DNA of 64,000 nt, taken from Nosocomiicoccus massiliensis. GTDB taxonomy: Bacteria; Bacillota; Bacilli; Staphylococcales; Salinicoccaceae. Below, one piece after another: positions 18,137-27,424 of the stretch. The notes under the pieces were generated by a model. That model saw nothing but the letters and a program-made list of their open reading frames with translations. It did not search any database and had not been told where the DNA came from. The position numbers and the translations under genes were made by a program. Position 1 is the first letter of the stretch. Each line of letters opens with the position of its first letter. The stretch covers positions 806,001-870,000 of the forward strand of contig NZ_CP136964.1 in NCBI RefSeq assembly GCF_002871345.2, written 5' to 3'.

Positions 18137-19837
18137 ATGGTAACAAAATTTAAAGATTTTGAGTACAAACGACCAGATTTTGATTTATTTAGAGAACAGG
18201 TCGATGGACTCTTAAGCGCATTTGAGAAAGCAGAAACAGTAGAAGATGCAGAAGTCGTTATCGATCAGTACAATGAGAAAATTAAACACATCCATTCGAT
18301 GATTACGATCGCAACTGTTCGTGCATCTATCGACACGAATGATGAGTTTTATCTTGGTGAGCGTGATTTTTACGATAACAACTTGCCGGTTCTGTCTTCT
18401 GTAACAAACGATTATTATAAAGCGCTGGCAAATAGTCCGTTTCGTGACGAATTAGAAGAAAAATACGGTAAACAGTTATTTGCGTTAATCGACAATGAAA
18501 TTAAAGGTTTTGACCCTAAAGTTAAAGATTTAATGACTGAAATTAACGTGTTAACATCGAAATATTCGATTTTACTTTCATCTGCTGAAATTGAATACGA
18601 TGGAAAGAAGCTGGCACTCACAGAATTTTCTCCGTATATGATTAACGATGACCGTGAAGTGAGAAAGTCTGCGATGTATGCTAAACAAAATTTCATGAAA
18701 GAACATCTCGATGAAATCGATGATATTTATGATCAACTCGTCAAAAAACGTCATGAAATGGCTGTTGAGCTTGGATTTAACAACTACACAGAACTCGGAT
18801 ATGTTCATATGAACCGTATCGATTATAACCGTGAGATGGTAGAAAATTATCGTAAACAAGTGCGTGATTACGTCGTTCCTTACGTGACTGAATTAAGAAA
18901 GCGACAAAAAGAACGTATCGGTGTATCAGACTTAAAATATTACGACCTTGCTTATGAGTTTAAATCTGGAAACCCAACACCTAAAGGTGGCACTAAAGCA
19001 ATTATGGAAAATGGTGCAAAAATGTATAGAGAATTATCTAAAGAAACGGATGAGTTCTATACATTTATGACAGAACGAGAATTATTCGATGTCGAGGCTA
19101 AAAAAGGAAAAGAAGGCGGAGGATATTGTACATTCATAGAAGATTATGAAGCGCCGTTTATCTTCTCAAACTTTAACGGGACTCAAGGTGATATCGAAGT
19201 GCTTACTCACGAAGCAGGACACGCATTCCAAATGTACTCTTCACGTCACTTCTCAGTTCCAGAATACATTATGCCAACATATGAAGCATGTGAGATTCAC
19301 TCGATGAGTATGGAGTTCTTTACGTATCCATGGATGGAATTATTCTTTAAAGAAGATACAGATAAATTTAAATTCTCTCATCTTTCAGGTGCGTTAGAAT
19401 TTTTACCGTACGGTGTAGCGATCGATGAATTCCAACACGTCGTATATGATAATCCTGAATTAACACCTGAAGAACGCCGCGCAGAATGGAAGAAAATTGA
19501 AGCGGTATACTTACCAGATAGAGACTATGAAGACATCCCTGCATATGTAGATGGTGCTTTTTGGCATGGTCAAGGTCACTTATTTGCGTCTCCATTTTAT
19601 TATATTGACTACACGCTCGCACAAGTGTGTGCACTGCAGTTCTTTAAACGTGTAATGGATGACTTTGTAGCCGCATTTGGCGACTATTTAACGCTATGTA
19701 AACTCGGTGGTTCACTACCATTTGGTGAATTAGTAAAAGTTGCCAACTTAAAATCTCCGTTTGAGGACGGAACGTTAGAAGAAGTCGTAGATTTCGTAAA
19801 AGATTATTTAAATGATATCGACGATAAAAGTCTATAG
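18137..19837 (+). CDS. M3-family oligoendopeptidase
   Basis: 566 residues with the zinc motif HEAGH (His-358, Glu-359, His-362) and a downstream Glu in PTYEACEIHSMSMEFF, as in M3 peptidases. It resembles the shorter PepF-like M3 group common in Firmicutes, which cleave short peptides in the cytosol. There is no signal peptide. An AAGGAGTG site precedes the ATG. It is followed by a strong terminator shared with the convergent gene. Confidence 0.92.
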   Translation: MVTKFKDFEYKRPDFDLFREQVDGLLSAFEKAETVEDAEVVIDQYNEKIKHIHSMITIATVRASIDTNDEFYLGERDFYDNNLPVLSSVTNDYYKALANSPFRDELEEKYGKQLFALIDNEIKGFDPKVKDLMTEINVLTSKYSILLSSAEIEYDGKKLALTEFSPYMINDDREVRKSAMYAKQNFMKEHLDEIDDIYDQLVKKRHEMAVELGFNNYTELGYVHMNRIDYNREMVENYRKQVRDYVVPYVTELRKRQKERIGVSDLKYYDLAYEFKSGNPTPKGGTKAIMENGAKMYRELSKETDEFYTFMTERELFDVEAKKGKEGGGYCTFIEDYEAPFIFSNFNGTQGDIEVLTHEAGHAFQMYSSRHFSVPEYIMPTYEACEIHSMSMEFFTYPWMELFFKEDTDKFKFSHLSGALEFLPYGVAIDEFQHVVYDNPELTPEERRAEWKKIEAVYLPDRDYEDIPAYVDGAFWHGQGHLFASPFYYIDYTLAQVCALQFFKRVMDDFVAAFGDYLTLCKLGGSLPFGELVKVANLKSPFEDGTLEEVVDFVKDYLNDIDDKSL

Positions 19838-19839
19838 AA

Positions 19840-19873
19840 AAATGCCACATCAAAGATGTGGCATTTATTTTTT
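19840..19873. terminator. bidirectional terminator
   Basis: Perfect 12-bp stem (19840-19851 with 19855-19866), 3-nt loop, T-run to the right. It overlaps the last codon of the LPDTG gene. Confidence 0.85.
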
Positions 19874-20512
19874 GATTTTTATTTTATTAGTTTTTCTTAC
19901 TAATAGCATGAGTCCAGCACTTAATAAAATAATTTCTATTACGTATAGTAATTCAATGTTCTCATTAACACCTGTATCTGGTAACTCTTTTGCACCATGT
20001 GGTGTTTTCTTCTTTTCAGAATCCTTTGATGATTTAGATGTCGACTTTTTATTAGACTCTTTATCTGACGTAACAGCTGTGTCAGTATTTGAGTTATCCG
20101 TTACGAGTGTATCATCTGAAACAATTGGGTTGTTATTTCCAGGTTTTTCTTCTACACCAATCGCGTCGAGTACGTTATCATCCGCTTCTTTAACCTGTTC
20201 ATCAATTGTGTCGATGATATCATTATTATTCGGCGGATTTTTAGTGTCTTCATTATCAGTTTCACCTGGTTCATTTGTTTCTGGTGTTTCTGGCTCTTGT
20301 GGTTTCTCAGTTTCGTTTGAATTATCAGAGTCAGTAGATTCATCAGGGGCTTCTGATGGGTTATCCGCATAATTCGTTTGATTTTGTTTTGTTTCTTCTT
20401 GAGTTGCTGAGTTTTCAGTATCTGAAGCATTCGTTTCTTCATCTGCAGAAGAAACAGGTGCAATTAATAACATAATCAGTACCGAAAATAACAATAATTC
20501 TTTTAGTTTCAT
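19865..20512 (-). CDS. small LPDTG cell-wall-anchored protein
   Basis: 215 residues. Signal peptide to about residue 23 (ending VSSA), then a disordered Asp/Asn/Glu/Ser/Thr/Pro-rich stalk, then LPDTG (177-181), a hydrophobic helix and a basic tail (RKTNKIKIKK): a complete sortase A sorting signal. There is no folded ligand-binding domain, so it may be a spacer-like surface protein or one shortened by loss of its A region. A GAGGGGG site precedes the ATG. Confidence 0.8.
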   Translation of the reverse strand: MKLKELLLFSVLIMLLIAPVSSADEETNASDTENSATQEETKQNQTNYADNPSEAPDESTDSDNSNETEKPQEPETPETNEPGETDNEDTKNPPNNNDIIDTIDEQVKEADDNVLDAIGVEEKPGNNNPIVSDDTLVTDNSNTDTAVTSDKESNKKSTSKSSKDSEKKKTPHGAKELPDTGVNENIELLYVIEIILLSAGLMLLVRKTNKIKIKK

Positions 20513-20625
20513 AAGCCTGCCCCCTCGTATTCGTTATCTTTAGTATAGATAAATATAGGTAGTTTTTCTATCGACAACACTATTTGTCACATAACTTTAA
20601 TGCTTATGAAACAATCTATAAATAC

Positions 20626-21426
20626 TTATGAAAGAATGTTATGTTTTTTATATTTAGCGAGATATATTAATATAATATCGAGTATCATATATAACCCAAT
20701 TCGACTCGTCATCATTAAGTTCGTATTCGTCACTTCTTCAGAGAAAAATACCGTATAATCTGATAAGCGCTCGACTCGATATGAATTACCATCTGTAATC
20801 GATACTGTTTCTACTGATCGTTCATTCGCAAGCCTCAACGCTTTCATAATTTCCGGATTGTCATTCGTACTAATCGTAATCATACAATCTTTTGACGTAA
20901 ATTTTGATAAACGACCTCGTAACGTCGTTAAATCGTTTACGACAAACACCGGTATATCTAATTCGATTAATTTACTCTGAAAGTCTAAACTTACTGGAAG
21001 ACATTCTCCTGCACCAAATAGTAACACACGTTCTTTTTTAGCAATTACCTTTGTAACGTCACTTAGAATCTTTCTATCAACTAGTGTGTCATTACTATGT
21101 AACACCCTTAACGTATTTTGAAATACTTTTTGGAAAATTGTCGACTCATTATCTGATACTATTTGCACATTACTCGATAAAGGATTTTCATTAATAGAAT
21201 GAAGTTCTTTCGCGAGTTCGACTTTTAATGATTTAATACCTGATAAGCCAAGTCTTTTACTAAATCGAATCACCGCAGCGTCACTCGTTTGACTCTCTTT
21301 AGATATTTCTTGAACTGTCATATGAGTCACGTCTTCTGGGTGTTCTAATATAAAATCTGCAATTTTTAACTCAACTGGTGTGAAATGTTCATACCTTCTA
21401 CGGATAAGTTCTAATACTGAAAACAT
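20626..21426 (-). CDS. RpiR/MurR-family transcription regulator
   Basis: 266 residues. The N-terminal helix-turn-helix (MTVQEISKESQTSDAAVIRFSKRLGLSGIKSLK) and the C-terminal SIS domain (RVLLFGAGECLPVSLDFQSKL, MITISTNDNPEIMKALRLA) define the family, which senses phosphosugars. It is the last gene behind the GH32 gene, so it probably senses a sugar phosphate connected with that protein. No operator can be identified. Confidence 0.88.
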   Translation of the reverse strand: MFSVLELIRRRYEHFTPVELKIADFILEHPEDVTHMTVQEISKESQTSDAAVIRFSKRLGLSGIKSLKVELAKELHSINENPLSSNVQIVSDNESTIFQKVFQNTLRVLHSNDTLVDRKILSDVTKVIAKKERVLLFGAGECLPVSLDFQSKLIELDIPVFVVNDLTTLRGRLSKFTSKDCMITISTNDNPEIMKALRLANERSVETVSITDGNSYRVERLSDYTVFFSEEVTNTNLMMTSRIGLYMILDIILIYLAKYKKHNILS

Positions 21427-21445
21427 GAGTGCTACCTCCAGTTGT

Positions 21446-22930
21446 TTAAATCTTCTTGCGCTGACTAATGACAGGGTCTTCTTTGAATCCTTTTAATGTG
21501 TAATGCGTCATTTCGACGTAACAATCACCATCTTCTGCCATCACTTCCACACCGATAGATTCTTCACGCGGGAAAATTCTCGCCGTCATCGTATGCTCTC
21601 CGTCATTTATAAAAATCTCAATGGATGAGCGGTCCATAAATATTTGTAGTCGTTCGAGTGGTCTTGTTAACTCTATACTTCTAGTTGTCCCGTCTACTCC
21701 TGAAATTAGTGCGCCGCTAAATGTACGATCAAGCGTTATCTTTTGTTCCTCACTGTTATAAGATACAATCGTTTCTTCACGATTACTCTTTCTCAGTAAA
21801 AAGAATAACTCACGTGCATTATTTTCTTTGATATCGATATTTAACTCATAACTGTCCCCATAAAAATCTGTGAGTGGTTTACGATGTTCGTTAAAGTATC
21901 CAATTGCTTTTAATTCGTTTCTTCTTAACTCTTTTAAATGTGGATGCGGAGTTTGAATGAGTCTGTCTCCATTCACCGTTAACACTCGAGGAATTGTCAG
22001 TGCGTTTTTATAGCCTTCAATCTCCGTAGGATACTTACTCTCTTCAGCTGACATCCAAGCGATTAAAACACGTCGTCCTTCAGAATCCAATGTCGTCACT
22101 GGTCGATAAAAATCAAATCCACCATCAAATTCTCTATAATCATCGTGATTAACAAATAACGAGCCGTATTCAAAGTCATTAATGACGTATCCTGACTGAT
22201 AAATATTCCAAAAATGATGTTTAAACTTATCGAGCCCTCTCGGGTTAAACATTAACACTTCGGCATCATCTAACGTAAATAGCTCCGGTGATTCCCAGAA
22301 ATATCCAAACATATCGTAACCTGTATTGACTTCACCTAAAAACTTTAAATCTTCGAGTGATTTACCACGGTACATGATGATTCGCCCAAACTCTTCGTCG
22401 TTCATTGTTCCGATCATCATATTGATTTCACCGTCGTGTGTAAATACGTATGGATTCCTAAAATATTGTTTGTAACCAGGTTCAACTTCCCTTAAAATCG
22501 GTGCGGGATATTTTTTGATTTTAAAATCTGTATCGATAACACCTGCACGTTGATATGTATGAACTCCGTCTGATTTTTGCTGTTCACCAGTAAAAAATAG
22601 CGTCAGTTCATTGTTGATTAAAGTTAAATTCCCGCCGTATAGATTGTCTTTATCATATAAGTCATCTGGACGTAATTTAATTCCTTCGTTATTAAAATGA
22701 ATTAAGTCTTCACTCGTCACGTGATATAAATACGTTGCACTTTCTTCGTTAGTTGCAGGTTCCCATTCATAAAAGATATGGTACAGACCATTAATGTAGA
22801 AGAATCCACAAGGTGCACCGAGTATTCCCATCACAGGTTGAACGTGATAATTTAAACGCCATTTACTCATCATCGATGACTCAATAGCTGTTTCGATTTG
22901 TTCTGAGTTGTAGTCTTCGATTCGTTTCAT
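21446..22930 (-). CDS. GH32-family protein, catalytic Asp residues lost
   Basis: 494 residues over the whole sucrose-6-phosphate hydrolase (ScrB) length. The family positions are readable but altered. The nucleophile motif WMNDPNG is ILGAPCG (Ala-39 replaces Asp). The transition-state motif RDP is RNP (Asn-159). Only the acid/base Glu-213 of the ECP motif remains (WESPELF). DFYRP and AWMSAEE keep the fold pattern. Both Asp changes are clean codons, and the frame is otherwise intact, so it looks like a maintained pseudoenzyme, perhaps sugar-binding, rather than decay. Its start lies next to the tatC stop. Confidence 0.8.
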   Translation of the reverse strand: MKRIEDYNSEQIETAIESSMMSKWRLNYHVQPVMGILGAPCGFFYINGLYHIFYEWEPATNEESATYLYHVTSEDLIHFNNEGIKLRPDDLYDKDNLYGGNLTLINNELTLFFTGEQQKSDGVHTYQRAGVIDTDFKIKKYPAPILREVEPGYKQYFRNPYVFTHDGEINMMIGTMNDEEFGRIIMYRGKSLEDLKFLGEVNTGYDMFGYFWESPELFTLDDAEVLMFNPRGLDKFKHHFWNIYQSGYVINDFEYGSLFVNHDDYREFDGGFDFYRPVTTLDSEGRRVLIAWMSAEESKYPTEIEGYKNALTIPRVLTVNGDRLIQTPHPHLKELRRNELKAIGYFNEHRKPLTDFYGDSYELNIDIKENNARELFFLLRKSNREETIVSYNSEEQKITLDRTFSGALISGVDGTTRSIELTRPLERLQIFMDRSSIEIFINDGEHTMTARIFPREESIGVEVMAEDGDCYVEMTHYTLKGFKEDPVISQRKKI

Positions 22931-22931
22931 C

Positions 22932-23690
22932 CTACTCGTCCCCCTTTAACGTTTCTTTTAACGCCTGTTCTTCTGCTTTTAAATAACGTCTATACCCTAC
23001 TTTAGATACAGTGATACTAATTTCGTATAATAAAATCATTGGTAACGTTAGTAAAAAATGCGTCATAACGTCTGGTGGCGCAATGATTGCTGCCAAGACA
23101 AATAAGATGAAGTACGCATATTTTCTATTCTTCTTTAAAAACATTGGCGTAATAATGCCAAGCTGTGTCATAAATAAGACGAGAATTGGCATTTGAAATA
23201 TTATACCAAAAGGAAGTACCGTGCGTACTAAAAAGCCAAAGTAATCATTAATACCAATCGTCGTCACAATCCCCATTTCAACTGATAAACTAAACGTAAA
23301 TTTCACGATATACGGTACGACGATAAAATAAGAAAACACCATTCCTATAATCATAAGAATGAATGCAATCGGTATGTATATAAGTGTTACTTGTCGCTCT
23401 TTTTCATATAGACCTGGACTAACAAACGCCCAAAACTGATATAAAATTACTGGGAGCACTAGTATAAACGCGATAATAACGATCATCGTTAAGTAAATTC
23501 TTAACGGATCTGTCACGTTAAACGCATGCATTTCAGTCATTTCTAACCACGGTGCATTTTGTAAATAATGAACAAGTGGTTTTGCAAAATAAAATCCAAT
23601 CAGTAACGCTGCGACAAAGAAATACGTGACAAATAAAACGCGCTTACGTAACTCTTGAACGTGCTCGATTATTTCTTTCTTTTCCTGCAT
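22932..23690 (-). CDS. tatC: twin-arginine translocase subunit TatC
   Basis: 252 residues, six predicted helices, with the N-terminal conserved EHVQELRKRV. It recognises twin-arginine signal peptides and forms the translocase core with TatA. It lies downstream of tatA with a terminator-like hairpin in between. Confidence 0.95.
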   Translation of the reverse strand: MQEKKEIIEHVQELRKRVLFVTYFFVAALLIGFYFAKPLVHYLQNAPWLEMTEMHAFNVTDPLRIYLTMIVIIAFILVLPVILYQFWAFVSPGLYEKERQVTLIYIPIAFILMIIGMVFSYFIVVPYIVKFTFSLSVEMGIVTTIGINDYFGFLVRTVLPFGIIFQMPILVLFMTQLGIITPMFLKKNRKYAYFILFVLAAIIAPPDVMTHFLLTLPMILLYEISITVSKVGYRRYLKAEEQALKETLKGDE

Positions 23691-23702
23691 AAAGCCACCT
23701 CA

Positions 23703-23731
23703 CGGAAAAAAAGGTGGCGTTCGCCACCTTT
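23703..23731 (-). terminator. terminator/attenuator between tatA and tatC
   Basis: Stem AAAGGTGGCG/CGCCACCTTT with 2-nt loop (23710-23731), minus-strand T-run at 23704-23710. It should lower tatC relative to tatA. Confidence 0.75.
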
Positions 23732-23737
23732 AATCAA

Positions 23738-23986
23738 CTATCTTTGAATTGTTTCGTCTTCTTGTTTCGTTTGAATTTTAACGACTTCTTCTTTTTTCTC
23801 TTCAGGTTTTTCGTCTTCTCCTAAACCGTTAAAGCCTTCTTTAAATTCTTTAACTGTAGTTCCGACTGAACGACCAAGTTGTGGTAACTTCGTAGGTCCG
23901 AAGATTAAAAGTGCAACTGCAGCGATGATAATTAAACTTACCGGTGCTACAGCGCCGATTGTCATAGGAAATAATAATACGCTCAT
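23738..23986 (-). CDS. tatA: twin-arginine translocase subunit TatA
   Basis: 82 residues: one N-terminal membrane helix (VSLIIIAAVALLIFGPTKLPQLGRSVG), an amphipathic helix (VKEFKEGFNGL) and an acidic/basic tail. The FGPTKLP hinge is diagnostic. The single TatA serves TatA and TatB roles in Firmicutes. It lies directly downstream of rex. Confidence 0.95.
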   Translation of the reverse strand: MSVLLFPMTIGAVAPVSLIIIAAVALLIFGPTKLPQLGRSVGTTVKEFKEGFNGLGEDEKPEEKKEEVVKIQTKQEDETIQR

Positions 23987-23997
23987 CTTTTCCCCTC

Positions 23998-24642
23998 CTA
24001 ATTGTTATGCTTCATATAGAATAATAACGCCTGCATTTCAACGCTTAAATCTATATTATGTACAGTAACTTCGTTTGAAACTGCAAGTTTTTCTGGTGTG
24101 AAGTTTAATATCCCTTTAATCCCAAGGGCCTCAAGTTTGGAAGATAGATCAACTCCGACTTGACCAGGAACTGTTAGAATCGCCACTTCTGCTTGAATAT
24201 CTTGAACAACGGATTCTAACTCGCAAATATCTTTTACTTCAACCCCATTTATTGTTTGTCCAATAATATGTTGATCTATATCAAAGGCTACCGCTATTTT
24301 TATTTTATCATGAATTTTTGTAAAATTATAGTTTAGTAGCGCACTTCCGAGATTACCAACACCAATTAGTATAACGTTCTTCATCCCTGTGCCTTGGACT
24401 TGTTCTGAAAAAAACTTAACGAGTGCATGGACATTATATCCATACCCTTTTCTGCCAAGCTCTCCAAAATAAGAAAAATCACGTCGAATCGTTGCTGAGT
24501 CTATATCAAGTGCTTCGCTAATCTCTCTAGAAGACACTCTATCAATTCCGTTGTCTTCACTTTGTTTGAAATACTTGAAGTATAAAGGCAATCGATCTAA
24601 TGTTGCGTTCGGTATTTTCTGCTTCTTTAACAAAAGACTCAC
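23998..24642 (-). CDS. rex: redox-sensing transcriptional repressor Rex
   Basis: 214 residues: winged-helix domain (ATLDRLPLYFKYFKQ, SSREISEALDIDSATIRRDFSYFGELGRKGYGYNV) and Rossmann domain (NVILIGVGNLGSALLNYNF). It senses the NADH/NAD+ ratio and represses fermentative and anaerobic genes. It is adjacent to and divergent from the ABC-F gene, as in staphylococci. Confidence 0.97.
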   Translation of the reverse strand: MSLLLKKQKIPNATLDRLPLYFKYFKQSEDNGIDRVSSREISEALDIDSATIRRDFSYFGELGRKGYGYNVHALVKFFSEQVQGTGMKNVILIGVGNLGSALLNYNFTKIHDKIKIAVAFDIDQHIIGQTINGVEVKDICELESVVQDIQAEVAILTVPGQVGVDLSSKLEALGIKGILNFTPEKLAVSNEVTVHNIDLSVEMQALLFYMKHNN

Positions 24643-24754
24643 CTCAAATATTTTGTCATTTAATTATACCATATAAGTCAATGACTTTAAGGTTTTTATC
24701 GTATTTCTCATACATAACATGGTACACTACACTTACTGAGAAAGAGGGATTTTT

Positions 24755-26668
24755 ATGATTATCATGAGCTTGCAAAACGTTGAAAAAAATTACGGTTTAA
24801 CAGAAATTTTAAAAAATATAAATTTAGAAGTTAAATCGAGAGAAACAATTGGTATTGTCGGTGGAAATGGTGCGGGGAAAACAACTCTCATGAAGATTAT
24901 GGCAGATGAATTATCGTATGATGGCGGTAATATCTCGACACCAAAAGATATTTCTATTGGCTATTTAACACAAGAAATGTCACTCGAATCCGACAAAACT
25001 GTACGTGAAGAAATGAATCTAGCATTTAGTCACGTATTAAAAGTAAAAGATGAAATCGATATCGTCACAGAGTGGCTAACAAATCATGAGTATACACACG
25101 TAGACTATAACGACCAAGTGAAACGTTTAGAGTATCTTCAAAACTTTTTTGAAGCTCATAATGGCTACACAATCGACGTTGAAATTAAAACGGTCATTAC
25201 TGGACTAAACTTTAGCTTAGAAGACTTAGACCGACCGATAAATGAATTTTCTGGTGGTCAAAAAACGAGATTACAACTCGGTAAAATGCTTCTTTACCGC
25301 CCGGACATTTTATTACTCGATGAGCCTACGAACCACCTTGACCTAGAAACTGTCGAATGGCTAGAAAACTATTTAAATCGCTATACTGGATCTGTCGTCG
25401 TTATATCCCACGACCGATTTTTCTTAGACCGTATCGTCGATAAAATTTATGAAATAGAATTCCAACAAGGAAAATTATATCACGGTAATTACACGAATTA
25501 TCAAAAACAAAAAGAAGAAGATTATAATCGTGAGCTTGGACTATATAGGAGACAACAAGATGAAATCAAGCGACTTGAAATGTTCGTCGAGAAAAACATC
25601 GCACGTGCATCGACGAGTGGTATGGCAAAAAGTAGACGTAAAATGCTCGAACAAATGGACCGAATCGATTCTCCAACGCGCGATACAAGGCAAGCACAGT
25701 TTCATTTCACCATTGAAAAGGAAAGCGGAAATGACGTACTACGTGTGAAAGAACTTGCGATTGGATATGACGAGGTTATCAATAACGACTTAAACTTCTT
25801 CGTTGAAAAAGAGGATCGTTTACTCGTTTTAGGACCAAATGGTATCGGTAAATCTACTCTCATTAAAACAATCGCAAAATTACTTCCTCCTATCAGTGGT
25901 GACATCCAGTACGGTACAAACGTATCGATTGGTTACTATGATCAAAAACAAGCAGAGTTCTATTCTGAAAACACGATACTTGAAGAGTTGTGGAAAGAGT
26001 ATCCTCATTTTCAAGAACAAGATATTCGTAAAATACTCGGACAATTTTTATTCACACAAGATGACGTACTTAAGCATGTCTATCAGTTAAGTGGAGGAGA
26101 AAAAGCACGCATACAACTCGCTAAACTCATGCTACAAAAAAATAATTTGCTACTACTCGACGAGCCTACAAACCACTTAGACATTCAAAGTAAAGAGATG
26201 CTTGAATCAGCATTGATGGATTACCCAGGTACAATTATCGCCGTATCGCACGACAGGTACTTCATCAAAAAGCTAGCAAATCGCATTATGGAAATGGATA
26301 CGCAAAAAACGAAAATCATAAATGGTGACTATGAATACTATCTCCATAAAAAAGAAGAGGAAGAAGCACAACGTGCATTTGTAGAGGAAACAGTGGAGAA
26401 ATATACTAACGACGATTACCTAAGACAAAAAGAACTTCGTAGCCAAATACAAAAACTATCGAGAGAAAGCGACAAACTTCAACAAAGAATAGAAATAATC
26501 GAGACAGAAATTGAAAAAGTCGAATTAGAAATGACACAGCCAGAAGTATTCAACGATTTTGAGAAAACAAATGAACTGAATGAGAAGCTCGAGTCACTGA
26601 ATACTGAACTCGAAGATAATCTATTAGAATGGGAAGAAATAGAGATTAAAAAATCAGAACTCGAATAA
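24755..26668 (+). CDS. ABC-F family ATPase
   Basis: 637 residues, two ABC domains without membrane segments. Walker A GGNGAGKTT and GPNGIGKST; signatures FSGGQKTRLQLGKML and LSGGEKARIQLAKLM; Walker B motifs both ending DEPTNHLD. A linker (about 245-310) and a C-terminal coiled coil (about 560-637, rich in Glu and Lys) follow the YdiF/Uup pattern. ABC-F proteins act on ribosomes. Position beside rex suggests the housekeeping YdiF-type rather than an antibiotic-resistance factor, but this is inference. Confidence 0.9.
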   Translation: MIIMSLQNVEKNYGLTEILKNINLEVKSRETIGIVGGNGAGKTTLMKIMADELSYDGGNISTPKDISIGYLTQEMSLESDKTVREEMNLAFSHVLKVKDEIDIVTEWLTNHEYTHVDYNDQVKRLEYLQNFFEAHNGYTIDVEIKTVITGLNFSLEDLDRPINEFSGGQKTRLQLGKMLLYRPDILLLDEPTNHLDLETVEWLENYLNRYTGSVVVISHDRFFLDRIVDKIYEIEFQQGKLYHGNYTNYQKQKEEDYNRELGLYRRQQDEIKRLEMFVEKNIARASTSGMAKSRRKMLEQMDRIDSPTRDTRQAQFHFTIEKESGNDVLRVKELAIGYDEVINNDLNFFVEKEDRLLVLGPNGIGKSTLIKTIAKLLPPISGDIQYGTNVSIGYYDQKQAEFYSENTILEELWKEYPHFQEQDIRKILGQFLFTQDDVLKHVYQLSGGEKARIQLAKLMLQKNNLLLLDEPTNHLDIQSKEMLESALMDYPGTIIAVSHDRYFIKKLANRIMEMDTQKTKIINGDYEYYLHKKEEEEAQRAFVEETVEKYTNDDYLRQKELRSQIQKLSRESDKLQQRIEIIETEIEKVELEMTQPEVFNDFEKTNELNEKLESLNTELEDNLLEWEEIEIKKSELE

Positions 26669-26732
26669 TTCTCCACAACAATACACACATAATCCATAAG
26701 TTATGCACAAAGTTATCCACAACTGTGCATAA
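26669..26732. promoter_or_regulatory. cluster of DnaA boxes
   Basis: TTATGCACA (26701-26709), TTATCCACA (26713-26721) and, on the other strand, TTATGCACA (26732-26724) each match TTATNCACA exactly; TTCTCCACA (26669-26677) differs at one position. Three exact boxes fall within 32 bp. Confidence 0.6.
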
Positions 26733-26741
26733 CTTTTTTTA
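26698..26741 (+). terminator. terminator of the ABC-F gene, built from DnaA-box arms
   Basis: Perfect 12-bp stem AAGTTATGCACA (26698-26709) with TGTGCATAACTT (26724-26735), then T-run. The 14-nt loop holds the TTATCCACA box. Confidence 0.75.
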
Positions 26742-26774
26742 TTCTGTCGTAATTTTTATTAAAAAACACATCAG

Positions 26775-26777
26775 ATT
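26775..26777. repeat. ATT target-site duplication (left copy)
   Basis: ATT at 26775-26777 is repeated at 28279-28281, directly outside the TG...CA element ends; 3 bp is usual for IS3-family insertion. Confidence 0.75.
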
Positions 26778-26831
26778 TGAGGTGCACCCCTAAAGTTGGA
26801 CACTAAAATCCAACTTTAGGGGTGTTTTTGT

Positions 26832-27374
26832 ATGAAGTATAAAAAGCATAGCTTTGAATTTAAGGTAAAAGTAGTTAATGAATATTTAAATGAAGCAGGA
26901 GGATATAAATTTTTAGGTGAAAAGCATAATGTGGATAGATTGCTTGTTCAAACATGGGTAAAACAATACAACACATATGGCTATCAGGGCCTCACTAAAT
27001 CTCTAAGTAATACTCAATATACTAGTGAATTTAAGCGAGCTGTTTTAAAATATAGAGAAGAAAATCAATTGTCTTATAGAGAAACAGCGGAACACTTTGG
27101 TATCAAGCATTTTTCAACAATCGCTAACTGGAATCGCAAGATTCAAGAAGGTGGCCCAGCTGCTCTAGAGGGCAAACAAGGGAGACCAATAAAACATATG
27201 CCTAATAAAGAAAATAACCAAAAACAAGTATCGAAGAGTGAACCACTGAATGAAACAGAACGCGAAGAGTTAGAACGTCTAAGAGAAGAACTAAGAATGA
27301 AAGAACTGGAAAATATCATTCTAAAAAAGTTAAATGCCTTACCGACAGATCCAACAGACAAAAAACGAAAGTAG
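26832..27374 (+). CDS. IS3-family OrfA (DNA-binding)
   Basis: 180 residues, with two helix-turn-helix segments (residues about 6-55 and 60-105: EYLNEAGGYKFLGEKHNVD..., SYRETAEHFGIKHFSTIANW) and a C-terminal leucine-zipper-like helix (EREELERLREELRMKELEN). It binds the IS ends. The frame ends soon after the slippery heptamer, so it is made alone or as an OrfAB fusion. Confidence 0.9.
   Translation: MKYKKHSFEFKVKVVNEYLNEAGGYKFLGEKHNVDRLLVQTWVKQYNTYGYQGLTKSLSNTQYTSEFKRAVLKYREENQLSYRETAEHFGIKHFSTIANWNRKIQEGGPAALEGKQGRPIKHMPNKENNQKQVSKSEPLNETEREELERLREELRMKELENIILKKLNALPTDPTDKKRK
27323..27329 (+). other. programmed -1 frameshift site A AAA AAG
   Basis: The heptamer is in the correct register of orfA (CTA AAA AAG). 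Slipping back one base enters the frame that leads through 27374 into orfB without a stop, giving OrfAB transposase. Confidence 0.75.
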
Positions 27375-27424
27375 CGCTTGAGGTAAGGCAAGAAACGACT
27401 TATACACTAAAAGAGATTTTAACA

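Noticed and set aside
24643..24754. Rex operator between rex and the ABC-F gene
   Set aside because: No TTGTGAA...TTCACAA-type palindrome is visible.
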